From assembly GCA_013350335.1 (NCBI GenBank), contig CM023533.1:30486869-30550868 (forward strand): a stretch of DNA of 64,000 nt, written 5' to 3'. Under the pieces are notes generated by a model. That model did no database searches and was not told the origin of the DNA. It was given only the letters and a program-made list of their open reading frames with translations. Numbering within the stretch: the stretch's first letter is position 1; every line of letters starts with the position of its first letter. Of the stretch, positions 53,781 to 64,000 are shown piece by piece. Source of the stretch: Chimonanthus salicifolius (taxonomy: Eukaryota; Streptophyta; Magnoliopsida; Laurales; Calycanthaceae). Both the position numbers and the translations under genes were made by a program.

Positions 53781-53968
53781 AGACATCGTGGGTTGTTTCT
53801 CTTTCAGATTTTAGAAATATCTCTATATCTGACATTTTGCGTGTTTGGAAAGATGTGGCTGAGCTCTCTTGAGTTTCTCACTTTCTTAGTTGTTACGAGT
53901 CTTCTCGCCTTTGTTTATGCACCTCTGGTGCTTTTATCTATTAATATATGAACTATTTAAAAAAAAAA
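53781..53968 (+). mobile_element. 5'-truncated LINE 3' tail with poly(A)
   Basis: 188 bp ending in an A run, flanked by the 12-bp duplication TCTAATTTAGTT (53769-53780 and 53969-53980). It matches 3050-3244: GGGTTGTTTCTCTTTCAGA, TTGCGTGTTTGGAAAGATG. Confidence 0.8.
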
Positions 53969-54060
53969 TCTAATTTAGTTGACAAGCTTTATAGATACAA
54001 ATTAGGCTGATGGTTTGATACTCATAAGCAATCAACAGCTGCTTTATCTTTTCAAAAGAG

Positions 54061-54569
54061 CAGGGGTAAAATATCTGCCGATACGATAAGTATCGGCCGT
54101 ACAGTTGGAATATCGGCCGATATGGGCGATAAAAGGTCCCCAATATCGGCCCTAATATCGGCCGATATTCGAAAATATCGGTATTTTAAAAAAAAAAAAA
54201 AATTTAAAACACCGATACGGTTTTTCGCGGTTTTTACACGGTTTTTCGCGGTTTTCCGAGGTTTTCCACGGTTTACGGTTCTCAGGGGTATTCGCAGTTT
54301 TCGCGGTTTTCCGCGGTTTTCCACGGTTTTCTGCGGTTCAGGGTTTACGGTTCTCAGGGTGTCCACGGTTTTTTGCAGTTTTTTGCGGTTTTTTACAGTT
54401 TTTTGCGGTTTTGTCACGGTTCACAACTATTCATCACGGTTTTTTGCGGTTTTTTCACGGTTCCGATATTGGAGGAGAGAGAAAATGTCGATATCGGTAT
54501 GAGAGATAAAATTATCGGCCGATATATCGTCCGTATCGGATATCGGCCGAGCCGATTTTTTGACCCCTG
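54061..54569. mobile_element. ATCGGCCGATAT-family hAT element with internal minisatellite
   Basis: Left end CAGGGGTAAAATATCTGCCG, right end GATTTTTTGACCCCTG. Both subterminal parts are dense in ATCGGCCGATA. The middle (54214-54470) is a minisatellite described separately. The flanks (CAAAAGAG and GTTTAAAC) do not match, so the target duplication is lost or this is a rearranged copy. Confidence 0.75.
54214..54470 (+). repeat. GGTTTTTCGC-type minisatellite
   Basis: About twenty imperfect units of 10-12 bp (CGGTTTTTCG, CGGTTTTCCG, CAGTTTTTTG) interspersed with longer GGTTCAGGGTTTACGG segments. It generates long Phe/Val/Arg shadow frames on both strands. Confidence 0.85.
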
Positions 54570-54632
54570 GTTTAAACATCTTGAGAATAATTTTTTTTCA
54601 TGATAGACTTTTAAAATGGATAACTACTTGGT

Positions 54633-54714
54633 CCAATTATTCTTGCATGTGGTCAAGTGGGTTCCACAATTAGCCAATTATTCTTGCATGTGGTCAAGTG
54701 GGTTCCACAATTAG
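54633..54714 (+). repeat. 41-bp perfect tandem duplication
   Basis: The segment beginning CCAATTATTCTTGCATGTGG is repeated once, head to tail, at 54633 and 54674. Confidence 0.9.
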
Positions 54715-55391
54715 CACTACTAAGTATTTTTCTGTTTTCTTAACATGGGTAATGTAATTGTGGAGTGTATGAAGAATATAGTTTTTGATAGTAAATAAGA
54801 GAAGTAGAATTTAAAAAATCTAACTTAATATAGATGAGATTAATAGCAATACTAAAAATAATGAATATTTATGATCCCTGCAATAATATGTTTGATAAAG
54901 GTTTAAGCCTAATTCCTTTTGGGCCTGTGTAATGTCCAAATTCATTTAGAAATCCATTGCACTTAAATTGAATATTAACAACACTTAATCACACGATGTT
55001 TTTGGTCACCTTTTCTTTTTTATAATTGTCCAACAATTCTGAGGTTATATGCAAATCTTCCAATCTAAACATAGGATAATTTCACAAATAGTAGACCGCA
55101 CTTTCTGAAGTGGGTTCTTGGACGCCAACCCAATTCCATCGATTTGTTCTCACCTCATTTTATCATTTTGCCCTTTGCATTTTGCATGCTTAAAGGCATC
55201 GTCCATGTACACATTAGAATAAGAAAGAGAGAGAGAGCTATACAATTGTTCACCAACTTTGTTTTTATAAAAAAATAAAAATAAACACATAATAATAATC
55301 GTCCTCAATGAATCAGATGATTTTCAATTACATCTGATATAGAAAACAATCAAATACTAAGATATGATAAATGAGGCATGGCTAAAGCCAA
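54715..55391. other. Downstream intergenic DNA of the intact subtilase
   Basis: AT-rich, no gene or identifiable transposon. Probably includes the 3' untranslated region near 55250-55391. Confidence 0.4.
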
Positions 55392-58300
55392 TCAAACTCT
55401 TGTAATCTGTAAAGGATTGGATGACACCACAATAGGGCTATTCACATGGTGCACACCATCAGACCATGCCAATTGCCCGAAGAAATAATCGCTTCCCAAT
55501 CCACCCTGCTTGGGCACAAGTGTAATCTTAAATGTCTTCTCCTCCCCCGTCTTCTCAAATTTCAGGGTTTTCGGCTCCACCCACACTGTAACTCCGCGAG
55601 GCGCTCTAACACGAACCGTATAGGTAGCCGGCGATCCAACATTCCTCACGGTTCGAGTAATGGTGGTTGAATTGGTGAGGCGAGGGACAGTGATGGATGG
55701 GTAATTCAGGTCCAAGAGACTCGTATTAGGAGGACACTTGAAGGAATTTCCGGCAAAGATGGCAATCTGGTTGGGATTGTAGCCTAGAGAACACAAGAAT
55801 TTCAAGTAGTCATCAGTTGTTAAATCATAGATCAGACCAGGGTCCATTGCACCGTTGGGTCGAACATGGCCGGCACCATAGCTAAATGGTGTAGCCTTTT
55901 GAAATGTCGAATCCTTGATAGGAGCTTTAACATTGCTGCTTCGAGTTCTCGCTGTGAACAAAACAGAAAGAAAATCAAAATCAGTCTCTTCATGGAATCT
56001 GCAATTCAAAACTTTGAAATGCCTGAAAATTAACAAGAAATAAGATGACCAAGATTTCAAGTAATTGTGTGCAACCCTGTTTTTCCAAAAAAAAATCTTT
56101 ATAATAATAAACCAGTGAAAGTTTTTTATGAGAACATCTTATTAAGTGATATAAGAAGTTGGAATTATCCTCACAAGTAGTCATTATTGCTGATCTAATT
56201 GCTGCTGGACTCCAGTCAGGGTGGAGTTTTCTGAGAAGGCCAACAATTCCGGCAACATGAGGGCATGACATTGATGTGCCAGATTCGACATTGAAGAGAA
56301 TCCGACGTTTATCATCGGGGAGGTCTGTGGCGCTTACATCTCCAGGGAAAGCAGCAAGAATATTGACGCCCGGTGCAGTAATATCAGGCTGCAAAGAATT
56401 ATTAAAAGAAACATCAAAATAAAATACCAAGTAAGTTGATCAAGGTAAAAGGAAGCCGAACACAAGAAAGAAGACAGAAATAGACCTTAAGTATCTCTGG
56501 TGTTATGGTATTGGGTCCTTGAGATGAGAAAGCAGCCATGACTGGTGCTGGTTTTACACCTAACTCCGTAATGGGGCGGTTGACATATGCAACAGGTGAG
56601 CTACAAAAAGAAATGTTAAGAATGTCGATAGGGTCAGTTAACATTTTTGATATTATTTCTGCCTGATGATCCAACAACATAACCTAGCCCTGCGAGCAAT
56701 TTTGAAATAACAGACCCACCTAGTAGAATTGATGTAGGACAAAATGGCATGGCCATCATCTGCAGTGACGTGTGTGGCCGGAAGGGTGTGAGCGTCGGCA
56801 ATGAGTTCATCTCCAGATTCCTCGTCATTGGCTAAAATCATCCCAACACCACCAGCTAGGCGAACTGTCTCACCCTTCTCCACTCTTGAACTCTGACCAC
56901 GTACGCACAACACAATCTTCCCCTTCACCTTCTTGGCATCAAGTGAATCCTGATTACATAATTGTCTGCAAAATCAGAGCAAGTAATTTTGATTAGTGAG
57001 AGAATGAGACATCTTTGCTAATGCATTTCTGGCCATTCTAGATTTTGTTTTTGATTGAGTTTGTAAATGTAATTACATTAATCTGAAAACCAACAGAAAT
57101 GAATGAAAACAGAAATGGCTTAAATAAGATATGAATGTTACTTAAGGGGCCTTAGTTTAGTGTGTGGAAATATGAATTTAGATGTCAAACAACAGAGGAA
57201 TAGATCAAAAATATAAAGATTGGCAAACAGACATTACAACCCATCTGATAAAAAATTAGAGTAAGCTTACACATCGATTATGGCCGCATTGAAGGCCTTA
57301 GCATCAACAGAGCTTATCAGAGGATAATTCTGCTTCTGTAAGAACTCAGATGAAAGGCTTTCTCCCTGTGAACAATGGAACAATAATAATGTGAGATACT
57401 AGAAGATATGCATTGAAGAATTAACCATTATTGGGAATCATGTTCAATTAGATGAGCTTTAGATTGTTAAGACATAGTCTGATCCAACTACACGTGTCCA
57501 AAACTATAGAATGAACACTGTCCATTACAGTTAATGGGTCAAGAAAGGACTGGTCTATACTGTTTGGAAAGGATCATACCTTCTGAAAGAGCCAGAAAGC
57601 TGAGAACCAGACCAACAAGGCAGTAAATAATACATCAGTGAAATACAACATCAGCTGAGTTGGTTTGATTAGGATGGAACAAATTAAGGACGAAAGGACC
57701 GCCTTGGATTGCGCCTTTTTGGTCTAGCACATTAATTTGGATGACAACTAAAGCTGTTAGAGAAACAAACCTTGTACTGCTTTCCATTCCCTAGTGAAGC
57801 ATATGAAGTGAAGTCTCTGTCAATAGTACTGGCTGCTACTGTTAACATCCAAGGTGCAACATTTGAAACAGAACCAGGCATGGGCCCAGAATTTCCACCA
57901 GAACAAACGACGACGATCCCATTCTTAACTGCGTGAAAGGAACCAATTGCAATACCATCTTCAAAGAAATCAGAAGGATTTCCACCGAGTGAAACTGATA
58001 GTACATCGACTCCATCGTTGATAGCAGCCTCAAACCCAGCAAGTATATCAGCATCAAAGCACTCACTACCATTGATTGGCGGCCAACAAACCTTATATGC
58101 TGCCACTCGGGCATTGGGAGACCCACCTTTTGCTGTCCCATTAGCAAGGCCAAAGATATTTGCATTAGTTACAAAGCGACCAGCTGCTGTCGAAAGGGTG
58201 TGGGTGCCATGTCCATCATGGTCAAGCGGGGACGTAAAGGAACTGTTGGGTGGAGCAGAACCGCTGTCGTATCCTTTGTTAAAGTACCTTGCTCCAATCA

Positions 58301-60561
58301 GCTTCCTGGAGGAATTGAAACTCAAATGTTAAAGAAAATCCTTGATAGGATCCTTGAACATCAACTTGAAGGACAATGAAAATGACGATGATTACCGTGT
58401 CGATGAAAAGATCAATTTTATCTGCAGTTATAGGCCCAAGATTCAGGTTGAAGGGATGTTCGCAATGCATAGAATCATGCCAGGAGGAGTGATCAATAAT
58501 ATAAATCACATCTTGGCACCAATTATATGGTCAAGTTGAGATTTTGAATCAGAATAAAAAAATATTTAGGGCCATTGGATGCAAATAATAATCATTTTAC
58601 TTTTGTTAGGGTGTGACCCAGTGTGAGTGAAACTTTGATGTTGCCTAATCCAAACAAAGGTCGACTTCGGCAAAGCCTAAATTGCATTCAAATATCAATT
58701 TGGACAATGCAAATAAGGAATTTTGATTGGAATGATTTCATCTGTGAGATTCAGTGAAAAACAGCATATATTTTCTATTCCTCAGAATTTAAGACACAAG
58801 AAAAACTTCAACTGAAAAAAGCTAGAAAAGCATACTTGTTACAGAGGGAAGATCCTCCATCTTTAGGATCAAACTGACAGACTCCTTTCCACTTTTTAGG
58901 AATAGGACCCATTCCGTCATCATTAAAACTCTTCGATTTTGGCCACACTCCTGTTCGCAGTGAGAAGAAAGGGAAGAAAATGTGATTGAGAGAAGGCATG
59001 TTTAGTAAAGGAAGAATGGATTCATATTTAAGTAAAAGAATCTAAGTAGGGATGGTTCCTAGTAAAAGAATCTATTAGGGATGGATTTTAGTTATGCTTT
59101 TATGGAGAAGTACAAAACTGTTTGAAACCCTGTAAACATATAATGTGGAGAAAACATTTAAAGATTTGGACCATTAGGCATTCTCTAATGTAAGGAAGAA
59201 GGTAAATACCAGTGTCAAGATTTCCAATAATAACATCCTCTCCAAAATTTGCTTGCTCCCAGATAGACTTTTCTGCTACTTTTCCATTTCTCTCCAAGCC
59301 AAGAAAACTCCATGAATGAGTGGTGTGTAACTTCCTTCCCTTGTTTGGAAATACAGATATTACATTTGGGTCCTCTGTAAAAAAAAAAAATAGAAATTAA
59401 TGATAATAATAATAATTATCCATAAAAAGAGAACAGAGTAACAGAGAGTGCAAAAAATATGAACATAAGCATTCAACACACCGGATATTAAATAAAGAAA
59501 ACAAGATTAGGCAGGAGTAGAAAAAATTTAAAAGTGATACAAGCATAAGGTTATTAAAAACATAAGGAGTGGAAAACATCTAGCAAATCCGATTGAGTGC
59601 AAACTCTAGATTAATGGGTTAGGTGATGAGTGCACACACAAGGAAGAGCAGAAGGCTTTGTATGATGCTTGGGAGATAATGACGAGGATTTTAAGACAAT
59701 GTAGGTGGGAGGATGAATGCCGAAGCTTCAAAGCTCACCGTTTTGTGGTCGATATTTGACGACAAACAGTGAACATCAGTTGAATGGGCGTGTATGCAGA
59801 AGGGAAGCAAAATTTTGTATAAGGGTCCTACTTAGAATTGGCATTAGACAAAAGTATTTGCAACTTCGCATGGACTATAATCTAATATGGTCTAGAAGAA
59901 CAGGGGAAAACAGAGGAATGATTAGATAGAGACTGTCGTACTTTTGATCTCTGCTGCTTCTTCCTCTTCAAGGATGGCAGCAAAACCATTTATATATCTC
60001 TGATAAGAGTAAAAGATAGCGCCTCTTGCTTTCTCCGTACTGTAATAGATATTGAGAAAATTAGTTACACACAGAGAGGGAGAAATTATTGGAAAATTGA
60101 TTAAGAGAATTTTACCTTCCCAAGACAGATCCCAAAAGATCATAATGAGAATTTGTAACTTTCTCAAAATCAAGCGAAGATGGCTCAGATGGAAAAGAAT
60201 GTCCTCCTAAGTACACCACATAAGACTGCAGAAGAAAAAAAATTAAAAAAGAAAACTCTTTTAGTGACCAAACAATGAGAAAAAAAAAAAAACTGAATCA
60301 AAACTTCAGTTTTAGCCATTAATGGAGATGGGATCTCAAAAAAAAAGGTATGGAATCGTGTCACGTTAATATACTCAAAAAGGGAAAAGAAAAAGATTAA
60401 ATAAAAAAGAGAGATCTTCACAAGGAGAGCAAGAAACCATCCATGCAATTACGTCAAAAAAGTGTAATTCTTACCTGTTTGACAGCAGAAACGAAGATGG
60501 GCTTCTGCAAGACAGAAAGAAAAACGAAGACAGAGAGAAGACAAAGGCCAGCATTCGCCAT
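55392..60561 (-). CDS. SBT5-type (AIR3-like) subtilisin-like serine protease
   Basis: Eleven exons, 5' to 3': 60561-60475, 60225-60116, 60039-59942, 59374-59210, 58950-58836, 58305-57771, 57365-57271, 56965-56720, 56600-56486, 56388-56175 and 55951-55392. All are GT-AG and every junction keeps phase, giving 2340 nt and 779 residues. A signal peptide covers about 1-26. The I9 propeptide runs from [11 protein letters not shown] to about residue 115, with cleavage likely near HTTHSW. The peptidase S8 triad is Asp152 (NLDTG), His224 ([10 protein letters not shown]) and Ser561 ([11 protein letters not shown]), with oxyanion Asn330 (GGNSGP). A PA domain and a C-terminal Fn3-like domain ([10 protein letters not shown]) follow. 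Plant SBT5 proteases are secreted and act in the cell wall; AIR3 is linked to lateral root emergence. The paralogue at 42328-51555 has the same exon map. Confidence 0.94.
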
Positions 60562-60873
60562 TGTCTCTTCTCTGATCTGAAGCACAGAGAATGCCTTGCT
60601 TCCCTGTTTTTATAGACCTCTCCTTTGTAGAAATGCTTTCCATAACCATAACCGAAAGTAGTGGAAACTTTCTCTAAGTTTCCTTCTTTGATATTAGGTT
60701 TCTATTTTAGAATTCACAGATCAATAATATTCTTTCCCAAATTAAAGGAGTGAGAGCTTACAAGGAGAGAAACTTGGGTTAGAATTGCTAATCTGTTCTG
60801 AGATTGAATCTATAAAGATAATAACCAATAATGAAGAGAGAGAAAATAAATATATAAGAATTCTAGTTTCTAA

Positions 60874-61347
60874 GAATGTTATCAGAATCTGGCTAACAAA
60901 CCATTTTCGAAGCATTTTGGATTGAACAGGTTCGAGAAGCGGTCAAAGCCGGTCAAGTAGTAATATAATATAAATATTATATATAAAATTAAGTAAACTA
61001 TCTTTTACCAATAACATTAATATAAATATTAAAAATAACACTTAAATTCTGAATAATATATCAAAACGGTGAAAGATATGTGATAGAAATGGTAATAAAT
61101 ATTTGTATTTCAAATATATATATTTTCTAATTTAATTTTGAAAGGAAAAAAATAAAAAATAAAATAAAATTCAAAATTTGTGAGCCGCAGTACACGGCTT
61201 ATGGTTTGTGAGTAAAAATAGCAGAAAACCACGGTTCTGACTGGTTTTTTGTGGTTTTGACCCACAGTCGGTTCTCAACCAGAACCGAACAACATCCGCC
61301 GCGGTTCCGGTGGAACCCGCATTTCCATCCGGTTCTGATAACATTGG
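60874..61347. mobile_element. TIR element, CCARTGTTATCAGAA family (copy 2)
   Basis: Starts GAATGTTATCAGAATCTGG and ends CCGGTTCTGATAACATTGG. It is flanked by TTTCTAA at 60867-60873 and 61348-61354. The interior is homologous in reverse to 27173-27659 (for example ACCAATAACATTAATATAAA and ATATCAAAACGGTGAAAGAT). It lies about 310 bp upstream of the intact subtilase start. Confidence 0.7.
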
Positions 61348-61829
61348 TTTCTAATAAGAATAAGAAAGATATAATATGGAGACTAAAATCACGCATAGAT
61401 TTATTTTATAAGTTTCCTTCTTTGATCCACGCAGAAAATTACGTTTCTATTTTAGAATTTACAGATCAATAATATTCTTTCTGTGATACGTTTGACTCTT
61501 ATAAACCCAAATTAAAGAAGTGAGAGCTTAGAACGGAGAGAAACGTGGGTTGGAATTGCTAATCTGCTCTGAGATTAAATCTATAAGGATAATAACGAAT
61601 AATGAAGAGAGAGAAAATAAATATGTAAGAATTCTAGTTTCATGTGCAACTGGTTTTGGATGGTGGATACGTTCTAAATTTGCAGTTTTGTCTTTCAGTT
61701 GCACTAGTGAAACGTGTGAAAATCAATAAATATAAACCTTAATTTAAAGCATATTGTTTAATTAAATTAATTGAAACCAACAAGGATTAATAAACAATTG
61801 GAGTTTCAACCCCTTTTTTTTTTAATGAT

Positions 61830-62000
61830 CATGCTTCTTAAAGTACCGGACTAATCCTAGGAATATGTAGAAGCCTTCCTACCAACACACAATGGGTAAC
61901 ATTAGGGGGGGGGGGGGGGGGGTGAACCTTTGGAGTGGATTGTGAATGAAGTCAGGACTCACTTCGTGATGCGAGTTCCTGACCATCACTCTAAACCTTT
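61830..62000 (-). mobile_element. SINE-like repeat, third family, with poly(G)
   Basis: CCGGACTAATCCTAGGAATATG, GTCAGGACTCACTTC and TTCCTGACCATCACTCTAAAC parallel the 41835 copy. An 18-base run of G (61905-61922) sits in its middle. Confidence 0.5.
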
Positions 62001-62097
62001 TTGATTAGGTGGAGTTTCACCCCTTTTGATTTATTCTATTATTTATTTATTTATTATTATAAAAGGGAGAAGTATATATACTTTTTTCCAATATATT

Positions 62098-62212
62098 ACA
62101 CAGGTGAGCCCACTACTCTTAGGGCACATCAAGGTTAGGCTATGGGAGCTTGAACCCGCAACCTCCCGCTTCCTGAGGCGGGAGGCAACCACTTGGGCTA
62201 CACCATGTGGGT
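62098..62212 (-). mobile_element. tRNA-derived SINE, well preserved
   Basis: Minus strand: box-A-like TAGCCCAAGTGGTTG, the GCCTCCCGCCTCAGGAAG block, box-B GGGTTCAAGCTCCC and body TAGCCTAACCTTGATGTGCC. This is the closest of the copies to a tRNA head. It lies in intergenic DNA. Confidence 0.7.
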
Positions 62213-63137
62213 AAAAATAAAATAAAAAATAAAATGACCTTTGTGATTTCAACTATTAGGAACAAGTACCTAAAAATTGAGCTTGGGGCTGAAATTTAGT
62301 CCACTTGTAATTCATATAATTAGCATTTTAATATAGGTAATGATTTTTTTTTAAAAAAAAAAATCAATTAGATGGAAAGGGTAAATCTCTTATACTAAGT
62401 GATGCTTCTTGGCTTGAGTTCTTTACTCTCATTTCTTACTTTCCTCTAATTTTTTTTTTCCACCCTTATATTGCTTTCTATGCATCCTTATATTTCTTCT
62501 TCTTTTCATTTTATTGAGAGAGATCTATTTAAGTTCTTTGTCATTTTATTTGAAAAAAAAATAAATCTATTTTTGCAAAGTCAATATGCCAACAAGTGAC
62601 TTTGCAGTAGGACAATAAAAACTTAGATAATGACTATGAAAATTTTCCCTTATGACTAATTCTCATGAGATCTTCATGGAACTATGGTTTGTGAGTTTAT
62701 AATTAGAAATGTTAATTTAGCTCAAAAATTGAAATCCTAAGATGGTCGGCCCGAGAAAAATCGGGTTCAATCATCATTGATATCAAAATCTCTAATCAGG
62801 TCACGCTTGGACATGTCATGCTCAAGCCCAAAGTCCAAAGCCCGATACTTGGCCCAGTTTTTTTATGTTATTTTTATATTTAAATAGATATGATAAAGAT
62901 TTAAGTGAGACTTGACGAACTATAAGTGAATTAAATTTGATCTCAAAACTCATTTTCAACCACTTGATCTTGTCAAAACTGTCTGACATCAACATTAGGT
63001 AACTTTGACTGCTAAGATCAAGTAGTTTAAATTAAGTTTTATACTAAAACTCTGTAGATTTATAGTTACTAAATCTATTTTTAATGTGTATGGTTGAATT
63101 TTTGATCGAGTTAATGAATTGTTTTCAAAAATTAGGT
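62213..63137. other. AT-rich intergenic DNA
   Basis: No gene or recognisable repeat. Confidence 0.4.
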
Positions 63138-63145
63138 ATTGTGAT

Positions 63146-63344
63146 TAGGGGTACAAAAATCGTTTTTACTATGATGTCGGCGTCTCGGCCAATATCTCTA
63201 ATCTCGGCCAAAATCTCTCTCTCTCTTCAATTTTTTTGGATAAATATCGGTCGTACAAATGTGTATCAGCCGATATCTCGCTAGTACAGTCGATACTATG
63301 AGTATCGGTCGACATGCACAACAATGGTCGAGATTTATACCGTG
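63146..63344. mobile_element. hAT-type MITE, second subfamily (copy B)
   Basis: 199 bp, start TAGGGGTACAAAAATCG, end GAGATTTATACCGTG. It has a perfect 8-bp duplication ATTGTGAT (63138-63145 and 63345-63352). The interior aligns with 33679-33871 (GTCGGCGTCTCGGCC, ATCTCGCTAGTACAG). The right-hand flank was later duplicated with a 38-bp period, so ATTGTGAT also occurs at 63383. Confidence 0.8.
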
Positions 63345-63750
63345 ATTGTGATATACATTTCAATTAAGGCTTTATCCCCCTGATTGTGATATACATTTCA
63401 ATTCAGGCTTTCCATCAAGCTCTTTTTCAGACTAGGGCTAAAGGTTGATCAATCATTGTCAAATCAAGCTCAGGCTTAGTACAATACAAGCCCAATCCTT
63501 GCATGGCCCGTTGTCATCCCTACCTATTGGTGGATCCAAGTAATGGTTGCACAACGTGTGCAGGCTTTTTTTTATCAAATACTGTAAGTGGCAATATAGA
63601 CATGCCCGAATGAGTCAACCAAATTTTAAATGCGCCACATGTATAGAATATCTACATTAGATTAGTTCTTTCAATTTTAATGAATATAAGCCTTTCGTGG
63701 TCAAGTACCCATCACTTAATTTGCTCCATATGTGGTCCACTATAAATCAG

Positions 63751-64000
63751 AGGTTCAAATACCACTGAATACGATACATATCAGTCAATACATATTATGT
63801 ACGGACTCTATGTATGGACTCTATGATTTGTTTCGGTTGATACATATCATATGTAGAGGATTCTATCACTTGTCGTAAATAGAGATATCATCAAGACAAA
63901 ACAAATCACCAATACAATATTTTTTTTCACTAATATATTTTTTTTTTTGCGCCAATATAGTCATGTATTGACAATATGATAGATATCATCGAAATATTGA
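63751..64000. mobile_element. Probable further ATCGGCCGATAT-family element, cut by the window end
   Basis: CAGAGGTTCAAATACCACTG (63749-63768) resembles the CAGGGGTCGAAATA end. Diverged ATATCAGTCAATACATAT-type motifs follow. The right end is not in the window. Confidence 0.4.

Noticed and set aside
54052..54502. Two opposing frames of over 120 codons
   Set aside because: Both are products of the minisatellite and ATCGGCCGATAT repeats within a transposon.
57842..58332. Overlapping frames on both strands within subtilase exon 6
   Set aside because: Shadows of the conserved catalytic exon, which is supported by splice sites and family motifs.

Overview
This window is nuclear DNA from a flowering plant. 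The genes are split by AT-rich introns with GT-AG borders, and plant-specific families are present: an SBT5-type subtilase pair, a CYP724-like brassinosteroid P450 and a chloroplast-type J-protein. The spaces between genes are full of plant transposons. I cannot name the species from the sequence alone.

Layout. 1-8.4 kb holds transposons (hAT MITE, foldback Mutator-like element, LINE tail, copia-type LTR with a nested hAT, tRNA-derived SINEs) and one small histidine-rich membrane ORF (2567-2899). 8.6-17.4 kb is a complete four-exon SmD1 spliceosomal gene. Its 6.26-kb second intron contains two decayed LINEs, one broken by a further insertion. 20.1-20.5 kb is an intronless DnaJ protein with two heat-shock-element sequences upstream. 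21.1-21.4 kb is a frameshifted fragment of a light-harvesting protein gene. 21.5-34 kb is gene-poor and carries MITEs, a solo LTR and SINEs. 34.36-40.2 kb is a nine-exon CYP724-like P450. 42.3-51.6 kb and 55.4-60.6 kb are two tandem eleven-exon subtilase genes on the minus strand. The distal one (42-51 kb) carries two single-base insertions that break its frame; the other (55-60 kb) joins cleanly into 779 codons.

The most striking non-genic signal is a family of short hAT-type elements built from repeats of the palindrome ATCGGCCGATAT. Several copies have 8-bp target duplications I could read by eye. A second is a 1.74-kb near-complete palindrome with a 9-bp duplication inside an intron of the broken subtilase. 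Its core repeat recurs in an element at 1.4-2.3 kb that has different ends.

The genes do not form one pathway. They cover splicing (SmD1), chaperone activity (J-protein), brassinosteroid synthesis (P450) and secreted proteolysis (subtilases).
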